A stretch of 64,000 nt of DNA, taken from NCBI GenBank assembly GCA_943331345.2, contig CALQLF020000006.1:1-64000 (forward strand), read 5' to 3'. A program made the position numbers and the translations under genes. The DNA comes from Candidatus Planktophila lacus (GTDB taxonomy: Bacteria; Pseudomonadota; Gammaproteobacteria; Steroidobacterales; Steroidobacteraceae). How positions within the stretch are numbered: position 1 is the stretch's first letter; each line of letters opens with the position of its first letter. A model generated the notes under the pieces. The model was not told the origin of the DNA. It saw nothing but the letters and a program-made list of their open reading frames with translations, and made no database searches. Positions 37,049-44,820 of this stretch are shown here, in pieces.

Positions 37049-38095
37049 ATGAGGGGCATGACCACCATCATTCGCACGAAAGCCGAAGAAGACGATCCTT
37101 ATCCGCGCGCCGAGCGCCCGTCGGACATCCCCGTATCGGTAGCCATGGCTTATGCCGCCTGGGGCTACGCCATGCTAAACGGGGACCCGCTGCTAGCGGA
37201 CCAACTGGAAAGATTGCTGCTGGCGGCTGGTGCCCTGGGGTCTGCGGCCAACCACATCGACGCCGCAATCGCCACGGCTGGCGAAACCAGCTTTCCCTTC
37301 GAGCGCAGCCCCCTGGACATTGCCGTGGCCAAACTAGTGGCCTCGGCTTCCGTAGCGCAAGAATTCCGTCTCTATAGTCTGCGCAGCGTGGATATCGCTG
37401 GCTACCTGCTGAATAGAGGCGGGCGCGCGGAATACATCGGCAGCAAGCGCCAGCATCAGGTGCGGCATGCGCGCTGCACCGAAATATTGCCGCCGCGCAC
37501 CGCGGCTTCAGCGGGCGTAGCGCTAACGCGCGGCAGCCCTTGGGACTACTTCCTGCAAACGGATTTCAGCTCGTCCACGCAACTACGTTATTCATTGGGT
37601 GCTGCTTGTGCTCGCTACAAGCCTTTCGATCACCCCATGCTCCACACCACGCAACTCACGTTTTTCGGTGAGGGTGCCACGCCCGCACGGATAGACCGTT
37701 CTGTATCGGTAAAGCTCGTGCCTGCCGTCAAGGGCGTCTACGGCATGGTCTGCCTGCACGAAGCCGACTTGCTCCGCCTGCATGCTGGCCTTGCGGAAGC
37801 TAGTTGGGTCCATTTGAGCACCACGGGCTATTCCTTGCTGGCGCGCGTGCCGAACCTCGAGATTGATGAAAACCGCCAACAAGCGCGCTTCAATCCTCGC
37901 CGGTCGCTCCGGGAACTCACCGGTCTTGGCGATTGTTACTTCGTGAATTTACCCCGGCTACTGGCTCTGGAGCTGGTCTGGCGCCATCGCTGGTTTGCGC
38001 CGGCGCGAGTGGAGCACTGGCTGGCCCTCACCCAAGAAGCCGGTGAACGCGTTGCAGAAGAAGTGGCAGAACAAGAGGGGTGGCTCATGCCTTGA
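37049..38095 (+). CDS. Retron-region protein A, unknown family
   Basis: This 348-residue protein matches no family I recognise. It lies just before the retron RNA and RT gene. Its C-terminal third resembles that of the gene after the RT (41446-42486): LHAGLAEASWVHLSTTGYSLLAR (split here as LHAGLAEASWVHL and LLARVP) aligns with MHACSMQEAWVHL and CRVP, and WRHRWFAP aligns with QRYWWFAA. The two are therefore likely divergent paralogues. The N-terminus has a helical region (VAMAYAAWGYAMLNGDPLLA). It may be an adaptor or target-recognition part of the system; this is inference. An in-frame ATG at 37058 is a possible alternative start. Confidence 0.7.
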   Translation: MRGMTTIIRTKAEEDDPYPRAERPSDIPVSVAMAYAAWGYAMLNGDPLLADQLERLLLAAGALGSAANHIDAAIATAGETSFPFERSPLDIAVAKLVASASVAQEFRLYSLRSVDIAGYLLNRGGRAEYIGSKRQHQVRHARCTEILPPRTAASAGVALTRGSPWDYFLQTDFSSSTQLRYSLGAACARYKPFDHPMLHTTQLTFFGEGATPARIDRSVSVKLVPAVKGVYGMVCLHEADLLRLHAGLAEASWVHLSTTGYSLLARVPNLEIDENRQQARFNPRRSLRELTGLGDCYFVNLPRLLALELVWRHRWFAPARVEHWLALTQEAGERVAEEVAEQEGWLMP

Positions 38096-38130
38096 GCCTC
38101 TAGCCTTTCATACTCACAGCCTATGGTTTG

Positions 38131-38330
38131 CAGCCCCCCTTTCCCTTTCAGACTCACCTGGTGTTTCGCCAGGAATGCGCAAGCCTGCCCTGTTCCGGCG
38201 CTAGCCGAGCAGTCCGTCACGAAGGGGTCGGTGCTGCCCCGCAAGTTGCGGGACGCAACGACCCCTTCGTGCCGTACCGCCCGTCTTTCACCGGAGAGCT
38301 CGTTGTTGAAGTGAAGGGAAAGGGGGGATC
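38131..38330 (+). ncRNA. Candidate retron msr-msd RNA
   Basis: The ends are complementary: a1 CCCCCCTTTCCCTT (38134-38147) and a2 AAGGGAAAGGGGGG (38314-38327), 14 bp perfect, extendable by one G-U pair. Next to a1 is a msr-type stem with a UUU loop, CCTGGTG-TTT-CGCCAGG (38157-38173). The msd part has a perfect 13-bp stem, CACGAAGGGGTCG (38218-38230) with CGACCCCTTCGTG (38259-38271), capped by CCCGC-AAGTT-GCGGG. The RT gene starts 8 nt after a2. This is the expected order a1-msr-msd-a2-RT. The branching guanosine is not certain; G38151 or a close neighbour is a candidate. Confidence 0.85.
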
Positions 38331-38335
38331 TGCTT

Positions 38336-41300
38336 ATGGTTATCCAGTCGCCTCATAGGGAGCTTCCGAAAATCTCGGAAGTTGAAGCAGCCCTGCTGGC
38401 TGCCGTCAATTCGCTGCCAGTGCCTCGCGCTGCCGAGCGCCTGTTCAATTTGGCGAGCCGCCCCGCAAGCGAAACCAGCCCGGAGGCTTGCGGCGAAGAA
38501 GTGCTCGGAGAACTGCTGGTCCAACACGACCCGTACGAACCAGGTTTTGCTGAAAGGCTGGACCAAGCCTTGCCGTTTGGCAGCCCGGCGGCAGTGGGCG
38601 GTTTGCTGCAGTTGTTTCCTCAGCACTCGCCAGTGGTCGCGTTGCGGCAAGTGTGGGCGGTCGCCGCCGCGCGTCCGGTCATGGCCGCGTTCTTGGCACG
38701 TGGCGTGCTGTCTACGCCAGTGGCGGCGGCCTTCCCGCATCTCGTTCCCGAAATGCGCCGCTTGGTTGGGCTGGCGCTCGAAGTGGGCCCTCGGCGGTAC
38801 CACGGCACCACAGAGTTGGGCTCGGGTCCGCTTCGCGATTCGTATTTGGCAAAGGCCTTGGTGGAATGCCTCGAAGACGAGTTCCGTATTCCTTCGCTAG
38901 GTGGTTGGAACGAAGCCAAGCCAGGCCTTCGGCTGCGGTTCCAGTGGGCCGCCATGGCGCACCGGTCCAAAGACGCAAAAGAACTGCTTGAAGCGGCAAC
39001 TAACATCATCGGTGTGACTGTTTACTTGATGGAGCGCGAACTATCGCGCGCAGCCAAGGCATGGAGCAATGCAGGCCAGCCGCTGCGGCAGTTGCCGGCT
39101 TTACAAAGCGTCTATCTGCCAATGCGTGTTCAACGCTGGCTACAAGAATCGCAAACCCTTCGCGAACTGGTGCTCAAGGGCGCTCCCACGCCGTATTTGC
39201 GTTGGTCTCGCAAGCAACAAGCAGCACGCTTTGGCACCGAACGTTTGGTGGAGCAAGCCAAAGTGGCCCTGCAGTGCGCAGACTTTCGCCGCGCCGGCCA
39301 AATTCTCCTTTCCATGGTGGGCGGCCCCCTAGCAGACAAGGTGCTGCGGGAAAAACTCACATGTCCACCGCGTATGAACGTGCCGGCCACGCCGCCAGTG
39401 GCGCCATCCGCCGCTCGCGCCTACCAACGCTGGTCCCCCATGGCGCCGGAAGCCGCGGCGCTCTGGCAGAAACGGGTACCGAACGTGCGGCTGCCGGCAT
39501 GGTGGTCGTGCAGCGTGGATGAAGTGGTCGCAGGGCTAGCCGCGAACCAGTGGTCCTGGAGCGCTTTTTCGTCGATGGAAAAAGCGCGTCTGCAGGCCAG
39601 CTGGAAACCTGCGCATGAGCAATTGCTGGTATCAGCAAATGTGTTCGCTGCAGTTCCACTTAGCTCGAAGGTCTGGCGGTCTGCCGGGGCCAGCGCCGTG
39701 TTCGGCCTAGCTCGGTCCTCCAATGCCGCGTTTGCGCCCCTGTTGCGCAAGGTGCTGCTGGGCATGGAAGATGCGCGGCCGCTGTTGGCGCATGTTGCCC
39801 AAAGCACGGACCCACAGAGCCTACGGGCTGAATTCGCAGAACTCATGGCTGTCTTGCAGCCAGCGGCCAAGGAGGGCCGCGAACAGTTGTCGTGGTTCCG
39901 CTGGGAAGCGCCGCTTATTGGTACGCCGGAATGGCACCAAGCACCAGAATGGATGCGTGAAGCCAAACGCTTTTTGGCGGGCATGCCCGGTTACTTGCGG
40001 CGCGGCGGCAAGCCGCTGCACCTGCCAGGCTTCGTTGCCGTCTTCGAAGAGGAAATAGTGGCCAGTGCATGGCCTGCACCGGCAATAGCGCAAGTACTGT
40101 TGCAATGGACAAAAGTGCAGCCGCAATCAGCACGTCAACTGTTGGGGCGGTTGCCAGTGCCAGTGCTCACGGCTCTCCTTCAGCACCGTCGGCTTCCCGC
40201 CGGTTTGGCAGAAGTGGCTGCGCAGTATCTCAACGCAGCCGGCCTGCCGGTTTCCGAAGCCCAGCTGGATGCTTTTCGTCTGCGTACCCCGGAAACATTG
40301 GACCACGTGGCAGTGGCCTTGTGGCGGCAGCCTCTTCTGAAAGACAAAGCTCACCGCTGGCGCCACAGCTGGAACCTGTTGCCCGGGCAAGATTCGCTGC
40401 GTGACGATTGCCGCATGCTGCTGGCCAGGCGGCAGGCGCGTACGGTGGTGGCGCTGGCGAAAGAACTGGGCGCGGAACGTTTTCAGGCCGCGGCACTACG
40501 CGTAGCGCATCAGTTGGTACCCTTCAGCCGCGGGGAAGCGGCTTTGCTTGAAATCAGCGCACCCCTTCTCCCGGAAGAATTGGGAGCGCTATGGGTAGCG
40601 CTGGCATGGTGCCGGCGAGTAGCGGGTCCCGGGCACCTGCTCGACCACACCTACCGTCGCTACACACTGCCCAAACCCTCTGGCGGCACCCGGGTCATTC
40701 ACGCGCCGGCCTGGCCCGTGAAAGTAGCGCAGCGTGCGGTGTTGCGGGCTTATCTCGCGCCGCTAGGCGCCCATGCTTCCGCGTGCGGGTTCGTGGCCGG
40801 TCGCAGCATCTGCGACAACGCGGTACCGCACGTCGGTCAACGCGTGGTGGCGAACGCCGACGTGCGGCAGTGTTTTCCGAGCGTTAGTTGGCAACGTGTC
40901 CTGGGGGTGCTCCGTCGAGACCTGCAGCCCGCGCTTTCATCAACGGCTATCGGCCTGCTCCTAGATCTAGTAACCGCCGAAGGCGCCTTGCCCATCGGTG
41001 CGCCAACGAGCCCGGCGCTGTTGAACCGCGTTCTGTTGCGGTCCGACGAAATCCTTACCGAGTTGGCCGCTAGCCATGGTGTTCAATACACGCGCTATGC
41101 GGACGACCTAACCTTCTCCGGCGATGGCGCCGCCGTGAAAATGCTGGGCCACGCCAAGCGTGTGCTGGGGCAAGTGGGGCTGGAGTTGGACCCCAAGAAG
41201 ACGAATATCTTCCGCCGTGGCCGCCGCCAAACGGTTACCGGCTTGACCGTGAACGACCGCGTATCGGTGCCGCGCAAATTACGCCGCGAACTGCGTGCTG

Positions 41301-41449
41301 CTGTTCACGCCATTGAAAATGGCCGCGATGCTCACTGGCATGGTCTGCCGCAATCGCTAGCCAGCATGCGTGGCCGTTTGGCGTTCCTCGCCATGGCGCA
41401 CCCTGCAGAAGCACAAGCCCTCAGGGAAAAACTGGAGGCCGCGAAATGA
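38336..41449 (+). CDS. Retron-type reverse transcriptase with large helical N-terminal extension
   Basis: This 1037-residue protein ends in an RT domain (about 773-1037). It has the retron motif NAxxH as NAVPH (828-832), the palm FPSV segment, LPIGAPTSPALLN, the catalytic YADD (921-924) and the retron VTG (967-969). Both catalytic aspartates are present. Retron RTs are usually about 300-400 residues, so the N-terminal 770 residues are exceptional; they look like an all-helical repeat (ARM/HEAT-like) array with no motif I can name. The ATG at 38336 follows the G-rich a2 arm, which may double as ribosome site. Its stop overlaps the next ATG. It should make msDNA from the RNA just upstream. Confidence 0.9.
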   Translation: MVIQSPHRELPKISEVEAALLAAVNSLPVPRAAERLFNLASRPASETSPEACGEEVLGELLVQHDPYEPGFAERLDQALPFGSPAAVGGLLQLFPQHSPVVALRQVWAVAAARPVMAAFLARGVLSTPVAAAFPHLVPEMRRLVGLALEVGPRRYHGTTELGSGPLRDSYLAKALVECLEDEFRIPSLGGWNEAKPGLRLRFQWAAMAHRSKDAKELLEAATNIIGVTVYLMERELSRAAKAWSNAGQPLRQLPALQSVYLPMRVQRWLQESQTLRELVLKGAPTPYLRWSRKQQAARFGTERLVEQAKVALQCADFRRAGQILLSMVGGPLADKVLREKLTCPPRMNVPATPPVAPSAARAYQRWSPMAPEAAALWQKRVPNVRLPAWWSCSVDEVVAGLAANQWSWSAFSSMEKARLQASWKPAHEQLLVSANVFAAVPLSSKVWRSAGASAVFGLARSSNAAFAPLLRKVLLGMEDARPLLAHVAQSTDPQSLRAEFAELMAVLQPAAKEGREQLSWFRWEAPLIGTPEWHQAPEWMREAKRFLAGMPGYLRRGGKPLHLPGFVAVFEEEIVASAWPAPAIAQVLLQWTKVQPQSARQLLGRLPVPVLTALLQHRRLPAGLAEVAAQYLNAAGLPVSEAQLDAFRLRTPETLDHVAVALWRQPLLKDKAHRWRHSWNLLPGQDSLRDDCRMLLARRQARTVVALAKELGAERFQAAALRVAHQLVPFSRGEAALLEISAPLLPEELGALWVALAWCRRVAGPGHLLDHTYRRYTLPKPSGGTRVIHAPAWPVKVAQRAVLRAYLAPLGAHASACGFVAGRSICDNAVPHVGQRVVANADVRQCFPSVSWQRVLGVLRRDLQPALSSTAIGLLLDLVTAEGALPIGAPTSPALLNRVLLRSDEILTELAASHGVQYTRYADDLTFSGDGAAVKMLGHAKRVLGQVGLELDPKKTNIFRRGRRQTVTGLTVNDRVSVPRKLRRELRAAVHAIENGRDAHWHGLPQSLASMRGRLAFLAMAHPAEAQALREKLEAAK

Positions 41450-42486
41450 GTGCCTGGCGACACTACGCGCAGAAACAACGCCAAGCCATGGTGCAGGTGC
41501 CATTGGCGGCTACGTACTTGGCGGTTCGTCTCCTCCAGGAAGAGCCTGAAGCCGAACCTTTGTTGGCCGACTTGCTCAAGTATCTACGTACCGCTCTTGG
41601 TTCGTGCTCGTCGGGTGGACACTCCGTCGTTCATGCCGTCTTGGCTGCGCGTCGTGCTGCCATCCCGCTGGACCGCAACGACCTCGACTGCTTGTTCGCC
41701 GCGGGGGCACTGGCCGACGGAACTGTCAAAAATCGGTCGTTTCGTTGTCAGGAGCAGCTACTCGGCTTGGGCTACTTCGATCTCGAGCGCGCCACGTATG
41801 TCGCTACGCTGGCAGACCGCGACTATCGATATACAACACCAGCGCACGAATTCCTTCGCCCAGGCGGCTTCGAACAATTGCGGCCGCTGCTGGCAGGGAC
41901 TCAAAAGCCGAAGTGTGGTCTTGTTACGCATGAAGGCTCGCCGTCTTTGTTGGCATTGGACTTCAGCGCGGAATGGCTGGAAGCCACGCGCCAGAGCCTT
42001 GAACAAGCCATCACGTCAGCCGATGGCCTCAAGGTGGAATGTCGTCTCTATGTTCGTAGTGCCGCTACCCGCGCTGAAAAAAAATTCAAGTCCCACTCCA
42101 CGGTAACGCTCTCTCTGCAGCCACTGAACGCCGGGCTTTTCGCGCTAACGCAGGCAACCCCAGAATGGCTCATGGGAATGCATGCCTGTTCCATGCAAGA
42201 AGCGTGGGTACATCTGGATTGTTCCGTGTTCCGCATGGTTTGCCGTGTGCCAGACATCTCGGCGCCGGTAGCGCTTGTTCCGGCGCATGGTTTTTCGCCG
42301 CACCAGTGGTTCCTGCAGTGCCTCGGTATACCGGAAACCTGCTGCGCTTACATCCCCCACAAATGGATAGAGCCGCTAACGCAACGCTATTGGTGGTTCG
42401 CCGCCACCGAACCAATCATCTGGTTGGTAAACACCGGTGCACTCAAATCTGAACTGAAAACTGCTGAGGGAATGCTGCGCTCATGA
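41446..42486 (+). CDS. Retron-region protein B, paralogue of protein A
   Basis: This 346-residue protein overlaps the RT gene (ATGA) and the MoxR gene (ATGA), so it is locked into the operon. No known family is recognised. C-terminal segments (MHACSMQEAWVHLDC, CRVPDI, YIPHKWIEPLTQRYWWFAA) align with the protein encoded before the RNA, and the N-terminal 100 residues (VPLAATYLAVRLLQEEPEAE) could match the helical N-terminus there. Two related but strongly diverged subunits suggest a heteromeric adaptor. Function is not known. Confidence 0.75.
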   Translation: MSAWRHYAQKQRQAMVQVPLAATYLAVRLLQEEPEAEPLLADLLKYLRTALGSCSSGGHSVVHAVLAARRAAIPLDRNDLDCLFAAGALADGTVKNRSFRCQEQLLGLGYFDLERATYVATLADRDYRYTTPAHEFLRPGGFEQLRPLLAGTQKPKCGLVTHEGSPSLLALDFSAEWLEATRQSLEQAITSADGLKVECRLYVRSAATRAEKKFKSHSTVTLSLQPLNAGLFALTQATPEWLMGMHACSMQEAWVHLDCSVFRMVCRVPDISAPVALVPAHGFSPHQWFLQCLGIPETCCAYIPHKWIEPLTQRYWWFAATEPIIWLVNTGALKSELKTAEGMLRS

Positions 42487-43469
42487 AACCGTCCCGTCTC
42501 GACACGGTCCTCGAATCTTTGCTCGACCAGCGTTGGCCATCGTTCATTTGGGGCCCGCCCGGCGTTGGCAAGAGCTCGTTGGTGCATTCCATTGCCCGGC
42601 GTCGTTCGCTGCCCGTCGTGGACCTGCGTGCGTCCCTGCTGGACCCCACCGACCTGCGCGGCATCCCGGCCATTCAGGATGGGCAGGCCGTATGGTGCCC
42701 GCCGGCGTTCCTGCCGCGCGCGGGCCGCCCGCCCGGCATTCTGTTTCTCGATGAAATCAACGCGGCGCCGCCGATGGTGCAAGCCAGCTTGTACCAACTG
42801 GTGCTCGATCGCCGCGTCGGCGAATACGAACTCCCCGATGGCTGGTGGATTGTTGCCGCCGGCAATCGCGCGCAGGACCGTGCTGTGACGTTCCGCATGT
42901 CCAGTGCGCTGGCGAACCGCTTCGTGCACTTGCAGTTCGAAACCGATATCGACGACTGGCGGGCGTGGGCGCTTGCTCACAGCATCACTCCGTTGGTGGT
43001 CGGGTTCCTCGGCGTGCGTCCGGCGCTGCTGCAAGAAGAGCCCGGCGACAGCGCTGCGTTCGCCACGCCGCGTTCTTGGGAAATGGTCTCGGACGTGGTG
43101 AAGCGCTTCGGTAGTGTGGCGCAATGTCGGGACGTGTTGCCCGGCATCATCGGTGAAGGCGCTGCCGTGGAATTCGTGAAGTTCGCCAAGCAAGCGCTGC
43201 ATGAAGACCAATTGCGCGCCATCGTAGCGGACCCGGAGGGCGCCGTCATACCAAAGGCCCTCGACGAAATCTACGTCATTACTTCCTGGTTCGCGTACCA
43301 CGGCAAAGACCCCGCAGTCGCCAAGGCGGCCGCCCAGTTGCTCGGACGTTTGCCGCCGGAGTTTGCCGTAGTGATGGCGCGCGACATGCTGAAGGCCAGC
43401 CCGGCTTTCGTTCGTGAACTGGGTTACAAAGCCTTCTTGAAGAGCCATGGCCAACTCCTTCTCGGCTGA
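42483..43469 (+). CDS. MoxR-family AAA+ ATPase of the retron operon
   Basis: This 328-residue AAA+ ATPase has Walker A GPPGVGKSS (24-32, K30), Walker B GILFLDEIN (D90, E91), sensor 1 in VAAGNRAQDR and an arginine finger candidate in SSALANRFVHL. MoxR-type ATPases work with VWA proteins to remodel or activate targets, and a VWA protein is encoded directly after, overlapping by 23 nt. Here the pair probably forms the effector or regulator of the retron system. That role is inferred from gene order only. Confidence 0.88.
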   Translation: MKPSRLDTVLESLLDQRWPSFIWGPPGVGKSSLVHSIARRRSLPVVDLRASLLDPTDLRGIPAIQDGQAVWCPPAFLPRAGRPPGILFLDEINAAPPMVQASLYQLVLDRRVGEYELPDGWWIVAAGNRAQDRAVTFRMSSALANRFVHLQFETDIDDWRAWALAHSITPLVVGFLGVRPALLQEEPGDSAAFATPRSWEMVSDVVKRFGSVAQCRDVLPGIIGEGAAVEFVKFAKQALHEDQLRAIVADPEGAVIPKALDEIYVITSWFAYHGKDPAVAKAAAQLLGRLPPEFAVVMARDMLKASPAFVRELGYKAFLKSHGQLLLG

Positions 43470-44661
43470 AGCGGTGGCGCTGCAGGTGCAGCGCGCCCGC
43501 ATTCGGCTTGCTCTCTCCAAGCCGTTTCTCGCATCGGCCGTGCTGCGGCTGCCGTTGGTGCCTGTTCTGGGCTCCAGATGGTGCCCGACCGCAGCCACGG
43601 ATGGTTACCACCTCTTCTACAACCCAAAATGGGTAAGCGGGCTTTCCTCTTACGAAACCCGTGGCTTGCTGGCGCATGAAGTGATGCATGTGGTGTTTGG
43701 CCATGGCGAACGTCGGCAGAACCGGCCGCCGCGGCGCTGGAACATTGCCTGCGACCACGCTATTAACCTGATGCTGCTGGAGCAGGGCTTCCGCTTGCCC
43801 GCGGATGGCATGGCAGATGCCAGCTATGCTGGACTGACAGCCGAGCAAATCTACGAACAGTTGCCGGAAGACGACGACGCAAGCAGCCGCCGTAGCCCGC
43901 ACGGGGGAGATGTCGACTGTGAATCGGGGTTGGTTCCGGAAATCGGCGTCGATTTGGTTAGCCCCGACCATCCTTCTGTGCGCCCGTTACGTACGGCAGA
44001 TGCACCCGATATTGAGCGTATGCGGGAAATCCGCGCGGAGTTGGCCGCCGAAATTGGCACGAAACTTCAAGGGTCCGCGGCCGGGGCGTTCCAGCGCGAG
44101 CTTGGCGCCCTGCAACAGTCCCGTATCGACTGGCGCGCCCTGCTGCGCGTGTGGCTGACCGATAGGCTGAAGTCCGATTGGTCCAGCTTTCCCTTCAGCA
44201 AGAAGCATCTACACCGCGGCTTGTTCCTGCCTTCGCTCGGCGTGGAAGCCCCGCGCGAAGTGGTGTTCGCCATCGACACCTCGGGCTCCATGGATGACCA
44301 AACATTGGCCAAGTTACTCGGCGAACTACGGGCGTTTCGCGAAGCGTTTCCGTGCCGCGTCACCTTGCTCCAGGCGGACGCCGCCATCCAGGAAGTGCGG
44401 GTATTCGAAGCCATGGACGGCGTAGAAGTACCGCAACGCATGGCCATGAAAGGTCGCGGCGGCACGGATTTCCGCCCGGTGTTCCAATGGCTGGCGCGGG
44501 AAGCGCCTGACGCGGTGCTGCTTTACGCCACGGACGGCTTCGGTGCCTTCCCCAAGAGCGCCCCGCCATCGCCAGTGCTATGGCTGTTAACCACACCGCA
44601 TGTCGATGCCACGAAAATCCCTTTCGGTGCCTGCGTGGAAATTCCGGCATCTATTTCGTAG
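43447..44661 (+). CDS. DUF2201-type metallopeptidase-like protein with VWA domain
   Basis: This 404-residue protein joins an N-terminal zinc metallopeptidase-like domain and a C-terminal VWA-like domain, the DUF2201 layout. The zinc motif HEVMHVVFGH (H77, E78, H81, H86) is intact with the third histidine. The VWA MIDAS DTSGS begins at D277, and the later GRGGTDFRP is the usual second MIDAS loop. It should partner with the MoxR ATPase. If the protease is active, its activation by msDNA or phage sensing would be an attractive effector mechanism; this is speculation. Confidence 0.85.
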   Translation: MANSFSAEAVALQVQRARIRLALSKPFLASAVLRLPLVPVLGSRWCPTAATDGYHLFYNPKWVSGLSSYETRGLLAHEVMHVVFGHGERRQNRPPRRWNIACDHAINLMLLEQGFRLPADGMADASYAGLTAEQIYEQLPEDDDASSRRSPHGGDVDCESGLVPEIGVDLVSPDHPSVRPLRTADAPDIERMREIRAELAAEIGTKLQGSAAGAFQRELGALQQSRIDWRALLRVWLTDRLKSDWSSFPFSKKHLHRGLFLPSLGVEAPREVVFAIDTSGSMDDQTLAKLLGELRAFREAFPCRVTLLQADAAIQEVRVFEAMDGVEVPQRMAMKGRGGTDFRPVFQWLAREAPDAVLLYATDGFGAFPKSAPPSPVLWLLTTPHVDATKIPFGACVEIPASIS

Positions 44662-44778
44662 CTGCCTTGCATGCTAAGACGGTACTCCACGTCGTGGCTG
44701 CCGGGTAAGGGCTGCTAAAGTAGGTCTGCCCTGTTGCGAGCGGCAGCGGTTCGTTAACCGGCAGATGCCGGATATTTC

Positions 44779-44820
44779 ATGAGGCTGAATCCATGAGACT
44801 GGTTCAATGAGACTGGCAAC
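44779..44820 (+). repeat. Three 14-bp tandem repeats carrying ATG codons
   Basis: Units start at 44779 (ATGAGGCTGAATCC), 44793 (ATGAGACTGGTTCA) and 44807 (ATGAGACTGGCAAC). Each begins with ATG, in three different frames. Only the third is in frame with the following enzyme. Confidence 0.7.

Noticed and set aside
38218-38271. The 13-bp hairpin before the RT as a simple terminator
   Set aside because: No T-run follows, and the flanking a1/a2 arms and RT make a retron msd stem the better explanation.
38336-41449. Group II intron or diversity-generating retroelement
   Set aside because: No maturase or HNH domain, no intron domain V-like fold and no template/variable repeat pair were seen; NAxxH and VTG motifs favour a retron.
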